Shown: positions 8,776 to 18,230, counted from the first letter of the stretch. The stretch: DNA of 38,037 nucleotides from Dysgonomonas sp. HGC4 (GCF_001261715.1 NZ_CVRU01000004.1:1-38037); one strand, 5' to 3'. The notes: generated by a model not told the origin, from the letters alone. A program made the numbers and translations.

Positions 8776-9870
8776 TTACTTACTATTCCAAAAATCAAGG
8801 TATTGCTGAGCCACCTTAAGATAGTCGTGATGCTTTTCAACAAATAATCGTCCATCTTTGGCTCGTTGCTTGATGGTATCCTTATGTAGTAGCAGATCTT
8901 CTAATTTTCTATAAATATCCTCCTGATCGGGATATACATTCACAATAGGTCTCAGCTCTTGTTCTTGAAGTATATCGTACATATCAGACTCACCGCCTCC
9001 TACAAGTACCTTTCCCAAGGCCATGGTGAGTAAACCGTTCATTGCCGGAGAGTAGGAATATAATTGATCTAAGACAACATGAGCATCTTTAATTCGGCTT
9101 AGGTATTCCGAATACATTACAGATTCTACTTTTGTTACTTTAGAGTCATTAGGATATGATTCTGCGATCTGCTGCAAAACTTCATAAAGAATATCCGTAC
9201 CTTTAAATTCGTTCCGAGCCTTATTTATTCCAATAAAGAAATTGATTTTATCCGTAGAGGGCAGTTCTGTTAAGAGCACCTTCCCTGTATTGATCGGTAA
9301 AGGAATATACTTAAGCTTGTCACTATATGAATCTTTATAAGCTTCGTAGTATTCATATAAACATGCGACTATACCATTACATGACTCAGCTATTTCAATA
9401 TTAGCATCCTCTCGCTTAGTTCCTATCCAGTTTTCTATTAAAAAGTCGCTTTTCGTTCTTGTGTTTTTTGTGTTACCAATATAGAACTCCGAATATTTAT
9501 ATTTTTGATCCAAGCAAGCTTTTATCCAAAAATAATCATCACCAAAAGCACCCAGAAAAATCTTCTTATTGTGTCGTCTCAGATATCTATATAACTCAAT
9601 GTTAACTCTTATGTTTTGGGTAGTAAAGCAGGGATTAGTTATCTGAACGACGTCATATCCTTTGAAGTTACGCAGATTCGAAGATATAGTTAATAAGTTG
9701 GCTAAAGTATCTTTCAGATTAGAGCTTTCACGTTTAAGATCAATATCTCTAGGATAGTTTTTGAAGCCATCACCATCGGATGCCACTGTTACATCGTGTC
9801 CAAGAATTTTTAGTCCCTCAGACAACGTAAGGTGTAACCCACTATAATCTCCTAATAACAGTATTTTCAT
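8776..9870 (-). CDS. Glycosyltransferase-like protein (GT-B, GT4-type)
   Basis: This probably transfers a sugar from a nucleotide donor during surface-glycan synthesis. The N-terminus has the Rossmann pattern of GT-B enzymes (MKILLLGDYSGLHLTLSEGLKILGHDVTV). The C-terminal half has a typical second domain with NEFKGTDIL, HVVLDQLYSYSPAMNGLLTMALGKVLVGGGE and a helical tail with LLLHKDTIKQRAKDGRLFVEKHHD, the region that binds the nucleotide sugar in GT4-type enzymes. The canonical EX7E motif is not clear, so activity and substrate are unproven. It starts 48 bases after the lptD stop on the same strand, so the two probably form an operon. No terminator is visible after the stop. Confidence 0.75.
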   Translation of the reverse strand: MKILLLGDYSGLHLTLSEGLKILGHDVTVASDGDGFKNYPRDIDLKRESSNLKDTLANLLTISSNLRNFKGYDVVQITNPCFTTQNIRVNIELYRYLRRHNKKIFLGAFGDDYFWIKACLDQKYKYSEFYIGNTKNTRTKSDFLIENWIGTKREDANIEIAESCNGIVACLYEYYEAYKDSYSDKLKYIPLPINTGKVLLTELPSTDKINFFIGINKARNEFKGTDILYEVLQQIAESYPNDSKVTKVESVMYSEYLSRIKDAHVVLDQLYSYSPAMNGLLTMALGKVLVGGGESDMYDILQEQELRPIVNVYPDQEDIYRKLEDLLLHKDTIKQRAKDGRLFVEKHHDYLKVAQQYLDFWNSK

Positions 9871-9918
9871 CTATAAATATAACGGATTAGATCCGAAAAA
9901 GATCGCTCCTATGCTCGA

Positions 9919-12657
9919 TTAGTTCCAAACAGGATCATAACTTGTTGCCCGACCACGTTGTTCGTACTTAAGATCCTGTAACATGGACGAATTAACTCGT
10001 AAAGATATGTAATATGTAGCATATGGACCTATTGGATTAAAGCTTGCTGTGATATTCCAACAATGCAGGTTTCTTGATAAGTTACAAGTTAACCATGAAA
10101 TTCTACTGTTGGGAACATCATAACTCGCATTAAAAGATAGATTCCAATTCTTGGTGGGTTGGATAGAGCCATTAAAACCCAAGTTGTGAGTAATAACACC
10201 TTTGAATCTCTCTCTTTCCTGATCAAATTTCGAATTATAACTCATATTATAATTAATAGAGAGATTCCATTTTATATCATTTTTCAAGAATCCATCCTGA
10301 TCAAACTCTCCCGCGGCCTCCTTTTTATCAAAAAGACTTTTACGAGGACCATCATCTTCGGGAACATCCCCATCTTCATCTGACAGATCAGCTTCTGGAT
10401 TATCTCTGTTCTTGTCATCTTTTGAAGTAGAGTCTCCACCTTTACCAAACCATTTTTTAAATGTATCCTGATTTATAGAAGGTGATATTGTATATCCTGT
10501 GCTCACTAGTCGAGCTATACCTCCATTTCCAATAAGTAAACGATCTATTTTTTGCCCCTTTTCATTATACATGTATGGATCCCAAACAGCATTAAGATTG
10601 ACTGTTAAACTCTTACTTAACTTTAACCGCATATTAGTTCCAATATCACTCCACTTAAACTCGTCAGCCATCATATTATAGCTAAAGTTTACCCCCAGAT
10701 TATCAATCAAACTAATAATCTTAGTCGAGTCATTATCAGTTCCAACTTTCATTTCAATATTATTCTCAAAACTAAAGTTTATGTTGCCTTGCTGTCTGGC
10801 ACTTGACGGTGTAAATATTTCTTGCGAAAAAGGTGAATATAAATGCGTTTGTAATTCTCCATTAGCATCATAATATGAATACTTCTTATAAGAACCAAAA
10901 CGAGGATCGGTAAAATCAGGATTACCTCCAAAGCTAATCGAAGGAGTAAATACATGACGTATTTTTTGCAATTTTCCAATTTTAAGCAGAGGTTCATAAA
11001 AACCATAAAGTCTTGTCTGGAAACTTACATTATAATTAAAGTCATAGGAACGGAAAAATGAAAATGTAGTATCGGCAGCTACGTGTGCATTTTGTACGGG
11101 ATCCCATTTTTGACTAATAGAACGGGTATACCATCTTTCATTATAACTAAAGCTTGGTGTTATATTCAGATAATTTAATACACTAAAAGTTCCTGCGGTT
11201 TGTACACGATGCTGCATAGCATTGCGCCAATCTTTCACCAGATTAGATCTAAACAGCATATTTTCTTTGGTCTTGATGCTATTTCGCAAATCACCCGTAT
11301 AATTCAAAGAGATTTTTTCGTACCATTTAGCTGAACCAACGGCTTCTTTTCTTTTAAAGGGAAAAATACGACTCATTGTAACTGTAACGTTAGGTAACGT
11401 AAGCATAATTGAGGAGTCGCTCAACACCTGATTAGCTGTAGCATTGGCTGTCAGTGTAAATGGCGAATTTGGGAAACGTTGGGTAAGACTCACAGTTGAA
11501 CTTCTTGTATTTTCAGTTCCCGAGGGAGTAAAAGCAACGTTTAAACTATTCTGGTTATAGCTAGAGGAACGATAGTTTACACTTGCTGCCAGAGTTCTAA
11601 ACATATTTGCTTTCGGATCTTGGCTATGCTGCCAGTCTATCGACATATCCTTCGACTCACTGAATGTATTAGGAATATCACGATCTCCTCTCTTTGTATA
11701 CAAGTAGTTAACATTGAACGAACCACTGTATTTATAACGTTTTTTATAAGAAGATCTGGCAGAAAGCCCCCAGGATCCCTTTGTATATATTTCTCCAGTT
11801 AGAGCCAAATCAATATTATCGTTGATAGCAAAATAATATCCACCATCACGCAAGTTAAAACCACGATCCATATCATCCCCATAAGATGGCATAATAATAC
11901 CCGAAGAATATTTCTCGCTAAAAGGGAAAAAGCCAAAAGGAAGTGCTAATGGCAAAGGAAGCCCTTCGATAACTAAATAAGCCGGTCCGGTGATTACATC
12001 TTTCTTCGGGCGAACTTTAGCCTTGGTTAGCATCATATAGAAGTGAGGATGGTCATGATTGTCGCAAGTAGTATATTTTCCATCACACATAAAGAATGTA
12101 TCATCAGCATTTTTTTTTGCTTTATCGGCTACTATATACCCTTCTCCTTGTTGGGTAATAATAGTCGTCATATACCCTTTCTTTGTCTTGAAATTATAGC
12201 TTACCGATTTCATTTCATATTCGGTTCCATTATCTGTAAAAACAGGGCGACCAAATTCCTCTCCAATTGAATCTAAACCATATGTCGCATGCACAATACT
12301 ACTATCCATATTCATGGCTATGTTCTCGGCTTGAATACCCATTGTCTGATAGTTAACCTTACTATCACCATATAGGAAACCTCTACTATCGGAAGTAAAG
12401 ACAATAGAGTCGTTAGCCGAATAGTCTACCGGCGCATCTAATGAAGTTTTTTTGCTTTTGGTTGTATCTTGAGCTATTGAGTCTGAGACTTGTGGGCGTA
12501 GAGAATCCGTCGTTAGAGCACGATCAGATGTTACCGAATCCTGCAAAAACGAAATATTTGAGTTGCTTTCAGCTTGTTTATGCAATTGAGCTCCCCAAAA
12601 AGGAGACGAAAACAATACAAACAGAAAAGTATATATACAGAAATGAGTCTTCTTCAT
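9919..12657 (-). CDS. lptD: LPS-assembly outer-membrane protein LptD (Bacteroidetes type)
   Basis: This protein inserts lipopolysaccharide into the outer leaflet of the outer membrane together with LptE. The reading frame is open to 12684, but I start it at the ATG at 12657. There MKKTHFCIYTFLFVLFSS forms a signal peptide, and the promoter -7 box lies at 12689–12696, so the longer start would barely fit in the transcript. After a Ser/Thr-rich linker comes an OstA/LptA-like beta-jellyroll (about residues 75–215 of this start), then a long barrel containing GLPLPLALPFGFFPF and many alternating aromatic strands, ending near AS FNPIGPYATYYISLRV. Two cysteines (191 and 198) flank GKYTT in the jellyroll–barrel junction and could form a disulfide. 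A D/E-rich insertion (…EADLSDEDGDVPEDDG) interrupts the barrel, probably as a loop. Confidence 0.92.
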   Translation of the reverse strand: MKKTHFCIYTFLFVLFSSPFWGAQLHKQAESNSNISFLQDSVTSDRALTTDSLRPQVSDSIAQDTTKSKKTSLDAPVDYSANDSIVFTSDSRGFLYGDSKVNYQTMGIQAENIAMNMDSSIVHATYGLDSIGEEFGRPVFTDNGTEYEMKSVSYNFKTKKGYMTTIITQQGEGYIVADKAKKNADDTFFMCDGKYTTCDNHDHPHFYMMLTKAKVRPKKDVITGPAYLVIEGLPLPLALPFGFFPFSEKYSSGIIMPSYGDDMDRGFNLRDGGYYFAINDNIDLALTGEIYTKGSWGLSARSSYKKRYKYSGSFNVNYLYTKRGDRDIPNTFSESKDMSIDWQHSQDPKANMFRTLAASVNYRSSSYNQNSLNVAFTPSGTENTRSSTVSLTQRFPNSPFTLTANATANQVLSDSSIMLTLPNVTVTMSRIFPFKRKEAVGSAKWYEKISLNYTGDLRNSIKTKENMLFRSNLVKDWRNAMQHRVQTAGTFSVLNYLNITPSFSYNERWYTRSISQKWDPVQNAHVAADTTFSFFRSYDFNYNVSFQTRLYGFYEPLLKIGKLQKIRHVFTPSISFGGNPDFTDPRFGSYKKYSYYDANGELQTHLYSPFSQEIFTPSSARQQGNINFSFENNIEMKVGTDNDSTKIISLIDNLGVNFSYNMMADEFKWSDIGTNMRLKLSKSLTVNLNAVWDPYMYNEKGQKIDRLLIGNGGIARLVSTGYTISPSINQDTFKKWFGKGGDSTSKDDKNRDNPEADLSDEDGDVPEDDGPRKSLFDKKEAAGEFDQDGFLKNDIKWNLSINYNMSYNSKFDQERERFKGVITHNLGFNGSIQPTKNWNLSFNASYDVPNSRISWLTCNLSRNLHCWNITASFNPIGPYATYYISLRVNSSMLQDLKYEQRGRATSYDPVWN

Positions 12658-12688
12658 CAAAACGGATTCGACCTGATAATTCAAAGTG

Positions 12689-12696
12689 CAAAACTA
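12689..12696 (-). promoter_or_regulatory. -7 box of the lptD promoter
   Basis: TAGTTTTG on the minus strand matches TAnnTTTG. Transcription would start near 12682, about 25 bases before the ATG at 12657, which supports that start for lptD. Confidence 0.6.
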
Positions 12697-13028
12697 AGCA
12701 TTTAATAAAAAAGGAAAAGCTAAAAAAACGAAAATCTATCCTTATTACTCATTCTTATGAAGAAAAAGGTAAACTTTTAGTCTTTTTGTGTGTTGTTTCT
12801 TAAATCCTTTATTTTTTCTCAGAAAAAAGCACTCTATTTTTCATCACACAATTTCTTTAGAAAAGAGCTCAAATAATAAAGCCCCAAATAACAGTTAAGC
12901 CTAAGTGTAGCCACTGATTCCTCTGTTTTTCGCTCATTCAAGCTCCGAAATGAAAAGGCATGCACTTTAATTATATTTTTTTACTAAAATGCTTATATTG
13001 AGAAATAAGCAACATATAACATTTTTAG

Positions 13029-13036
13029 TACCTTTG
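13029..13036 (+). promoter_or_regulatory. -7 box upstream of the methyltransferase operon
   Basis: TACCTTTG matches TAnnTTTG exactly. A start near 13043 would give a 5' leader of about 150 bases that contains the repeat copy at 13141–13185. Confidence 0.6.
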
Positions 13037-13140
13037 CGAGCTATGTAGAAGACTACTTTTATTGAAGAAGTCAAAACTTAAACAGAGTGCATATTAAGCA
13101 ACTATAAGTATTGAATATAATATTCATTATATAGCTGAAA

Positions 13141-13185
13141 GTTGTGCTTACTCTTACTAAAGCAACTAATGAGGTCATAGACCTG
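13141..13185 (-). repeat. Dispersed stem-loop repeat, copy A (reverse)
   Basis: The palindrome AGGTC-ata-GACCT is at 13172–13184, nine bases before the methyltransferase ATG. Read on the minus strand it continues CTCATTAGTTGCTTTAGTAAG, which resembles the conserved tail TTTTTATTGCTTTAG of the best copies. Confidence 0.7.
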
Positions 13186-13193
13186 CCTTACTT

Positions 13194-14093
13194 ATGATGA
13201 ATACAATACACATAGATTCATGCCCCGTCTGCGCCAACAACAATTGTCCGGAGACTCTTATTTGTAAAGATCATTTAGTAACAAATGAACAGTTCTCAAT
13301 ACATCAATGTACTAAATGTAATTTCGCCTTTACCCAAAACTTCCCTTGCGAAGAGAAAATTGGTAAGTACTATGATGCTCCCGAATACATCTCTCATTCC
13401 GACACTCATCAAGGATTCATAAATTCACTATATCATCAAGCCAGAAAAATATCTTTGAAGTCAAAAACAAAGATGGCTTCGAAATACTCATCCGATCAAG
13501 CCGAAACACTACTTGATATAGGTTCGGGAACAGGTTACTTTTTGAATGCTATGCGCCTTAAAAAATGGGTTGTAACTGGCATAGAAAAATCGGAAACAAC
13601 AAGGAATTATGCCCACACAAAATTCGGGCTTAATATCCAAGATTCTGACTACTTGTTTCAAATGCCCGACAAGATAAAAGATGTGGTGACTATGTGGCAC
13701 GTACTCGAACACATAGAAAAACTAAATGATACAATGGCAAACCTGCATCGGATATTAAAGGATGATGGTGTTCTGTTCATTGCACTACCCAACAAAAAAT
13801 CGGCTGATGCCATTTCATACAAACAGCATTGGGCAGCATATGATGTACCTCGCCACTTGTGGCACTTTTCGCCCAATGATTTTAGACAATTTGCGGAAAA
13901 GCATAATTTTAAGGTCGAAAAGATGAAACCAATGTATTTTGATCCTTTTTATATAGCAATGCTAAGCGAAAAAAGTAAAGGAACATCCGCGGCGAGTTTA
14001 GTAGGATTAATTAAAGGATCTCTATTCTTCATTCAAAGTCTATTCAGTACCCGCAGATGTAGTTCCATTATCTACATACTTAAAAAGAAATAA
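13194..14093 (+). CDS. SAM-dependent methyltransferase with N-terminal zinc ribbon
   Basis: This is a class I methyltransferase, probably acting on a sugar or lipid-linked glycan. A zinc-ribbon-like segment comes first (C10-P-V-C13 and C39-T-K-C42). SAM-binding motif I follows at residues 106–114 (LLDIGSGTG), then the acidic end of strand 2 (GIEKS) and the motif VVTMWHVLEHI, which is typical of Methyltransf_11/23-type enzymes. The sequence after it (LKDDGVLFIALPNKKS … YDVPRHLWHFSP) matches enzymes commonly found in O-antigen or capsule clusters. Two adjacent ATGs (13194, 13197) could be used. It heads an operon with YfhO, GT2 and others, 86 bases before YfhO, which supports a glycan role. The acceptor is unknown. 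Confidence 0.87.
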   Translation: MMNTIHIDSCPVCANNNCPETLICKDHLVTNEQFSIHQCTKCNFAFTQNFPCEEKIGKYYDAPEYISHSDTHQGFINSLYHQARKISLKSKTKMASKYSSDQAETLLDIGSGTGYFLNAMRLKKWVVTGIEKSETTRNYAHTKFGLNIQDSDYLFQMPDKIKDVVTMWHVLEHIEKLNDTMANLHRILKDDGVLFIALPNKKSADAISYKQHWAAYDVPRHLWHFSPNDFRQFAEKHNFKVEKMKPMYFDPFYIAMLSEKSKGTSAASLVGLIKGSLFFIQSLFSTRRCSSIIYILKKK

Positions 14094-14179
14094 GTATAGC
14101 TCATTACAAATAAAGCATATATCAATAAATATACTTTCATTCACCAATAAAGTCTGACACGTTTAAATACATACACAAT

Positions 14180-16708
14180 ATGATACAAGAGGAAAAATCA
14201 ATACCTAAGAAATTACTCCAACACGTTATAGCTATTGTTTGCTTTTTAGCTGTTACATTTATATACTTCAGCCCTGTTTTGGATGGCAAAGTCCTTCAAC
14301 AAAGCGATGTTCAACAATACAAAGGAATGTCGCGCGAATTGGCTCAATATTACGAAAAAGAAGGTCAATCGTCAGCATGGACAGGTTCCATGTTTTCGGG
14401 AATGCCTGCTTACCAAATCGGAATATGGGGAGGAGCGCCTAACTTTCTGGATTATTTAGAAGCACCTCTAAAGGCTTTGGGAAACAGCACTGCCGGACCT
14501 GTATTTGCTGGAATGCTAATGGCTTATATTCTATTTTGTGTCATGGGTGTAGGTTTCTTTCCTGCAGTATTGGGAGCAATTGCCTATTCTTTATCCTCTT
14601 ACAATATTATAATTATCGATGCCGGGCACGTAACTAAAGCTTGGGCAATAGCCTATATACCGCTTATTGCAGCAGGCTTGGCGGCAGCCTTTAGGCGAAA
14701 GTATCTGCTGGCGGGACTGCTTATGGCTCTTGGTCTGGCACTACAAATCAAGAACAACCACTTGCAGGTTACCTATTATACCGGAATATTGTGCACATTT
14801 ATATATGTAGGACTACTTATAAACGAAGCTCTAAAAAAGAATTTCTCTGGATTACTAAGAGCAACCGGAGCTTTGGCTATTGGTGTTGTTATTGCAATAT
14901 TCTGTAATCTGGGCAATATATACGCTAATTACGAGATGTCGAAAGAAAGTACTCGTGGACACTCGGAATTAACTCAACCAACTCAATCGGAAAAACAGTC
15001 ATCGGGTCTCGATAAAGATTATGCATTTGCATGGAGTTACGGAAAAATGGAAACTTTATCACTTTTGATTCCTGATATACATGGAGGTGCTTCGGGTGGA
15101 ATGTTATCTCCATCCTCTAACCTATATAAAGCAATCAGAACAAATGCTCCGCAAGCGCAAGTTGATTCTGCAGGAATACAAGCTCAGACTTACTGGGGCG
15201 ATCAACCCTTTACCTCTGGTCCTGTTTACTTTGGTGCTATCATTTGTTTCTTATTTGTATTAGGAATGCTTATTGTTAGACATCCCATGAAATGGGTTTT
15301 CCTTGTGGCAACTATTTTCTTCATATTCCTTTCGTGGGGAAATAATTTTGAGATGTTCAATGACTGGTTCTTCTACCACTTCCCTATGTATAATAAATTC
15401 AGGGCTGTATCCACAGCTTTAATTATACCTGCACTTACTATGCTGATAGTAGCAATGTGGGGTATAAAAGAGTTTTTCAGCGGCGAAATCAAAGAAGACA
15501 GTCTTAAAAGATCTATTTATATATCTGCCGGAATTACCGGTGGAATAAGCTTGCTACTCTGGTTAGTACCGGGTATATTCGGATTCGACTTTACCACCGC
15601 CGGCGATAGTCAGTGGATGTCTCAAGTTCCCGATTGGTATTATTCTGCACTTGTTGCAGATCGTAAAGACTTATTATCTTCGGATGCCCTACGTTCATTG
15701 ATCTACATAATTTTAGCTGCCGGAATATTATATGCTACCCTGAAACTAAAAGGAGATAAAAACAAGATTACAGTGTATTGTTCGGCTGTATTAATACTTT
15801 TGGTAGTTATCGATTTATGGGGTGTAGACAAACGCTATTTAAACAACGATAAGTTCCAAAGCAAATTATCGTACGATGCAAATCGTCCATTCCCCCAAAC
15901 GGAAGCCGACAAAGCAATACTTCAAGATAAACACCCATCGTATCGTGTACTGAACTTGAACAATCCGTTTAACGAAACTAAGACATCTTACTATCATAAG
16001 TCAATAGGAGGATACCATGCCGCTAAATTGAAGCGTTATCAGGAATTGATAGATTATCGTTTGCAAGGTGAAATTAATTCAATAATCAAATCATTCGATT
16101 CTCAGAATATAGATAGTATAATTGGTTCTCTTCAAAAGAATACAGCATTAAATATGCTTAATGCCAAATATATTATATTCCACCCCGAACAAGCTCCTTT
16201 ACAAAACCCATACGCAATGGGTAATGCTTGGTTTGTAGACAACTACATTTTTGCTGATAATGCCGATAAAGAGATTGAAGCATTAAACACGCTCGATGTA
16301 GGTTCTACCGCTGTAGTAGACAAACGATTTGAGGATCAACTATCAGGCTTCACTATTGTTCCCGATTCAACAGCAACAATTGAGCTAACCGAATACAAGC
16401 CGAATGCTCTTAAGTACAAATCATCAGCAAAAAGCGAGCAATTGGCAATCTTATCAGAGATGTATTATCCAAACGGATGGGAAGCCTATATAGATGGTAA
16501 ACCTGCTACACACTTCTGTGCCGATTGGACATTGCGCGCCATACGTATTCCGGCAGGTGAGCACGAGATAGAGTTCAAATTCGAACCTCATTCATATAAT
16601 ACTGCACGTGCCATCGCTTCTGCGAGTAGTGGTATTTTGATACTTTTGCTTATTGGAAGTATAGGCTCTCTCTTTTACAGAAAAAAAGATAAGTATACTA
16701 AAATATGA
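14180..16708 (+). CDS. YfhO-family polytopic membrane protein
   Basis: This large inner-membrane protein resembles the GT-C-type glycosyltransferase YfhO. Related Gram-positive YfhO proteins help glycosylate lipoteichoic acid, but the Bacteroidetes substrate is unknown. One TM helix near residues 15–32 is followed by a periplasmic loop (SPVLDGKVLQQSDVQQYKGMSRELAQYY), where an acidic residue would be expected at the catalytic site. About a dozen further helices continue to residue 545. The C-terminal part (about 550–810) is a soluble beta-rich domain with SEMYYPNGWEAYIDGKPA, a YfhO hallmark, and a final TM helix closes the protein. Its stop overlaps the next gene's start (ATGA at 16705), so it is translationally coupled to the GT2 enzyme, which may supply its lipid-linked sugar donor. 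Confidence 0.88.
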   Translation: MIQEEKSIPKKLLQHVIAIVCFLAVTFIYFSPVLDGKVLQQSDVQQYKGMSRELAQYYEKEGQSSAWTGSMFSGMPAYQIGIWGGAPNFLDYLEAPLKALGNSTAGPVFAGMLMAYILFCVMGVGFFPAVLGAIAYSLSSYNIIIIDAGHVTKAWAIAYIPLIAAGLAAAFRRKYLLAGLLMALGLALQIKNNHLQVTYYTGILCTFIYVGLLINEALKKNFSGLLRATGALAIGVVIAIFCNLGNIYANYEMSKESTRGHSELTQPTQSEKQSSGLDKDYAFAWSYGKMETLSLLIPDIHGGASGGMLSPSSNLYKAIRTNAPQAQVDSAGIQAQTYWGDQPFTSGPVYFGAIICFLFVLGMLIVRHPMKWVFLVATIFFIFLSWGNNFEMFNDWFFYHFPMYNKFRAVSTALIIPALTMLIVAMWGIKEFFSGEIKEDSLKRSIYISAGITGGISLLLWLVPGIFGFDFTTAGDSQWMSQVPDWYYSALVADRKDLLSSDALRSLIYIILAAGILYATLKLKGDKNKITVYCSAVLILLVVIDLWGVDKRYLNNDKFQSKLSYDANRPFPQTEADKAILQDKHPSYRVLNLNNPFNETKTSYYHKSIGGYHAAKLKRYQELIDYRLQGEINSIIKSFDSQNIDSIIGSLQKNTALNMLNAKYIIFHPEQAPLQNPYAMGNAWFVDNYIFADNADKEIEALNTLDVGSTAVVDKRFEDQLSGFTIVPDSTATIELTEYKPNALKYKSSAKSEQLAILSEMYYPNGWEAYIDGKPATHFCADWTLRAIRIPAGEHEIEFKFEPHSYNTARAIASASSGILILLLIGSIGSLFYRKKDKYTKI

Positions 16709-17610
16709 GATTCTCATTCATAACCTGCACATATAATCGGGATAAATATATTGCTCAAACACTCAAAGCCGTTTGTGAACAAACATATAACCCTCTCGAT
16801 TACGAAATCATTGTTGTAGACAATAATAGTACAGATTCTACGGCAACGATATGTGAAGAGTTTAAACAAAAATATTTGGATCGTCAATTCCTATACTTCA
16901 AAGAAATGAATCAAGGGCTTTCTTTTGCTCTCAATAGAGGAATAAAGGAGGCTCGGGGAGAATTTCTCATTTTTGTAGATGACGATGAGACTATCATCCC
17001 CGAACATTTAGAGCGACTAAACAATCATCTGAACAATTATCCGGATGCTGTTCTTGCAGGCTCTCCTGTTGTTCCTATCTACGAAGAAGCACAACCTAAA
17101 TGGATGTCGCATTTCACCCAACGATTGATAGGAGGGTATTTCGATCAAGGAAAGCTTCCCAAAAAATTGGATGCGAAAAATTATCCGGGAACAGGGCATA
17201 CAATTGCGAAAAAAGAACTTTATGAAAAGTATGGTTATTACAATACTGAACTCGGACGCAAGGGCAACTCACTAATAGGTGCCGAAGACAAGGACATGTT
17301 CAACCGCTTGAAGAAAAATAATATTGAATGTTATTATTTTCCGGACATTCCTATCTATCACCACATTCCAAAAGAAAAACTGACCGATCAGTTTTTCGAT
17401 AAGCTCACCTACTCCATTGGTAGAAGCGAGCGTATACGTACCTTATCCATCTCCAAAAAAGAATATAGACGAAGACTTTTTGATGAATGTATCAAATGGG
17501 TAGCTTCTTTGGTTTTATACATAGGATATATTATTACATTCTCACCTCAAAAAGGCACACAGTTATTACTATTCAGGTGGAATGTTACTAAAGGCTTACT
17601 TGGTAAATAA
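16705..17610 (+). CDS. Glycosyltransferase family 2
   Basis: This GT-A-fold enzyme transfers sugar from a nucleotide donor. It opens with RFSFITCTYNRDKYIAQTL, then EIIVVDNNSTDST, the GT2 nucleotide-binding strand. The metal-binding motif is FVDDDE (Asp92–94). A later GAEDKDMFNRL (ED box) provides the acceptor-side catalytic residues. A C-terminal hydrophobic stretch (WVASLVLYIGYIITFS) suggests membrane association. It overlaps YfhO by four bases. The stop codon's last two bases form the first two bases of a dispersed-repeat palindrome (17609–17622). The sugar and acceptor are unknown. Confidence 0.92.
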   Translation: MRFSFITCTYNRDKYIAQTLKAVCEQTYNPLDYEIIVVDNNSTDSTATICEEFKQKYLDRQFLYFKEMNQGLSFALNRGIKEARGEFLIFVDDDETIIPEHLERLNNHLNNYPDAVLAGSPVVPIYEEAQPKWMSHFTQRLIGGYFDQGKLPKKLDAKNYPGTGHTIAKKELYEKYGYYNTELGRKGNSLIGAEDKDMFNRLKKNNIECYYFPDIPIYHHIPKEKLTDQFFDKLTYSIGRSERIRTLSISKKEYRRRLFDECIKWVASLVLYIGYIITFSPQKGTQLLLFRWNVTKGLLGK

Positions 17611-17622
17611 GGTCTAAGACCT
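17609..17622 (+). repeat. Dispersed repeat palindrome, copy B
   Basis: AAGGTCTAAGACCT abuts the GT2 stop codon and ends 16 bases before the next ATG. Only the first palindrome is clear. The tail is not obvious on either side, and upstream it would lie inside GT2. Confidence 0.65.
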
Positions 17623-17638
17623 AAAAACTACATGATTT

Positions 17639-18214
17639 ATGAAAAAGAAAAAATCAACTAATCGTTTCGCTAAAATATTTATTATCCTTCTTTTGATTGT
17701 AGGGGCATTATTTGTTTTCAGAGGAACTATATATCGCACAACTGTTACTTACAAAGAAGATGGTAGCAGAAAGAATTACAAGGTTAAAGATAAAAATCTA
17801 GCGATCTTTATTGAGGATAATATAAAAAGCAATCAGGCAGGCGATATTGAATCTATCATCGACTTGTCTCAAGAAATAACGGATGCTGCTTTGTCTTATT
17901 CCGAAGATGCCAAAGAAAACGACCCTAACAAAACAGTTTTACTACGAAGAGCTAATGCAGCAGGATATGCTGCTTTTGCGGCAAGTGTAGGCAATTATTT
18001 GATTGATAAATATAAACTTTCGGAAGTTTGGGAAGCTAAACCCGTAAAAGGGAAACTTCACTTATTCGGAAAAGACATGCACTCTCAATTCAAGAAGAAA
18101 AGCTTTAAGGAATATGATTTTGTTATATTCAGAAATAAAATAACAAAAAAAGAAATAACCATAGATCCTTCTTTGTATGCTCGCCAAGGGATAGAACGCA
18201 TCACCAAACAATAA
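17639..18214 (+). CDS. Membrane-anchored protein of unknown function
   Basis: I do not recognise the family. A lysine-rich start (MKKKKSTNRFAK) leads into one TM helix at about residues 13–27 (IFIILLLIVGALFVF), followed by a soluble domain of about 160 residues, probably periplasmic. That domain has a helical middle (IESIIDLSQEITDAALSY … RRANAAGYAAFAASVGNYLIDKYK) and a more beta-like end. No cysteines or catalytic motif stand out. It sits in the glycan operon, 28 bases after GT2 and 16 bases before queG, so it may assist surface-glycan assembly; this is inference from position only. The coding potential looks genuine and codon use resembles its neighbours. Confidence 0.8.
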   Translation: MKKKKSTNRFAKIFIILLLIVGALFVFRGTIYRTTVTYKEDGSRKNYKVKDKNLAIFIEDNIKSNQAGDIESIIDLSQEITDAALSYSEDAKENDPNKTVLLRRANAAGYAAFAASVGNYLIDKYKLSEVWEAKPVKGKLHLFGKDMHSQFKKKSFKEYDFVIFRNKITKKEITIDPSLYARQGIERITKQ

Positions 18215-18230
18215 GATTCTAAAACCTCAG

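Larger units (their letters stand above)
12658..13193. other. Divergent intergenic region lptD / methyltransferase
   Basis: This is about 536 bases with no convincing gene. It holds the lptD promoter (-7 box 12689–12696, minus), a methyltransferase-operon promoter (-7 box 13029–13036, plus), and a reverse-oriented copy of the dispersed repeat (13141–13185). A 22-codon ORF on the minus strand (12937–12869) is too short to support. The rest (12700–13000) is AT-rich without visible structure. Confidence 0.6.

Noticed and set aside
12043-12803. Plus-strand ORFs of 75 and 120 codons over the 5' end of lptD
   Set aside because: They are shadows of lptD; the longer one is Lys/Ser-rich low-complexity sequence without a domain.
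12869-12937. A 22-codon minus-strand ORF (MSEKQRNQWLHLGLTVIWGF…)
   Set aside because: It is hydrophobic and could look like a tiny membrane peptide, but it has no supporting promoter, homologue or conservation that I can show.
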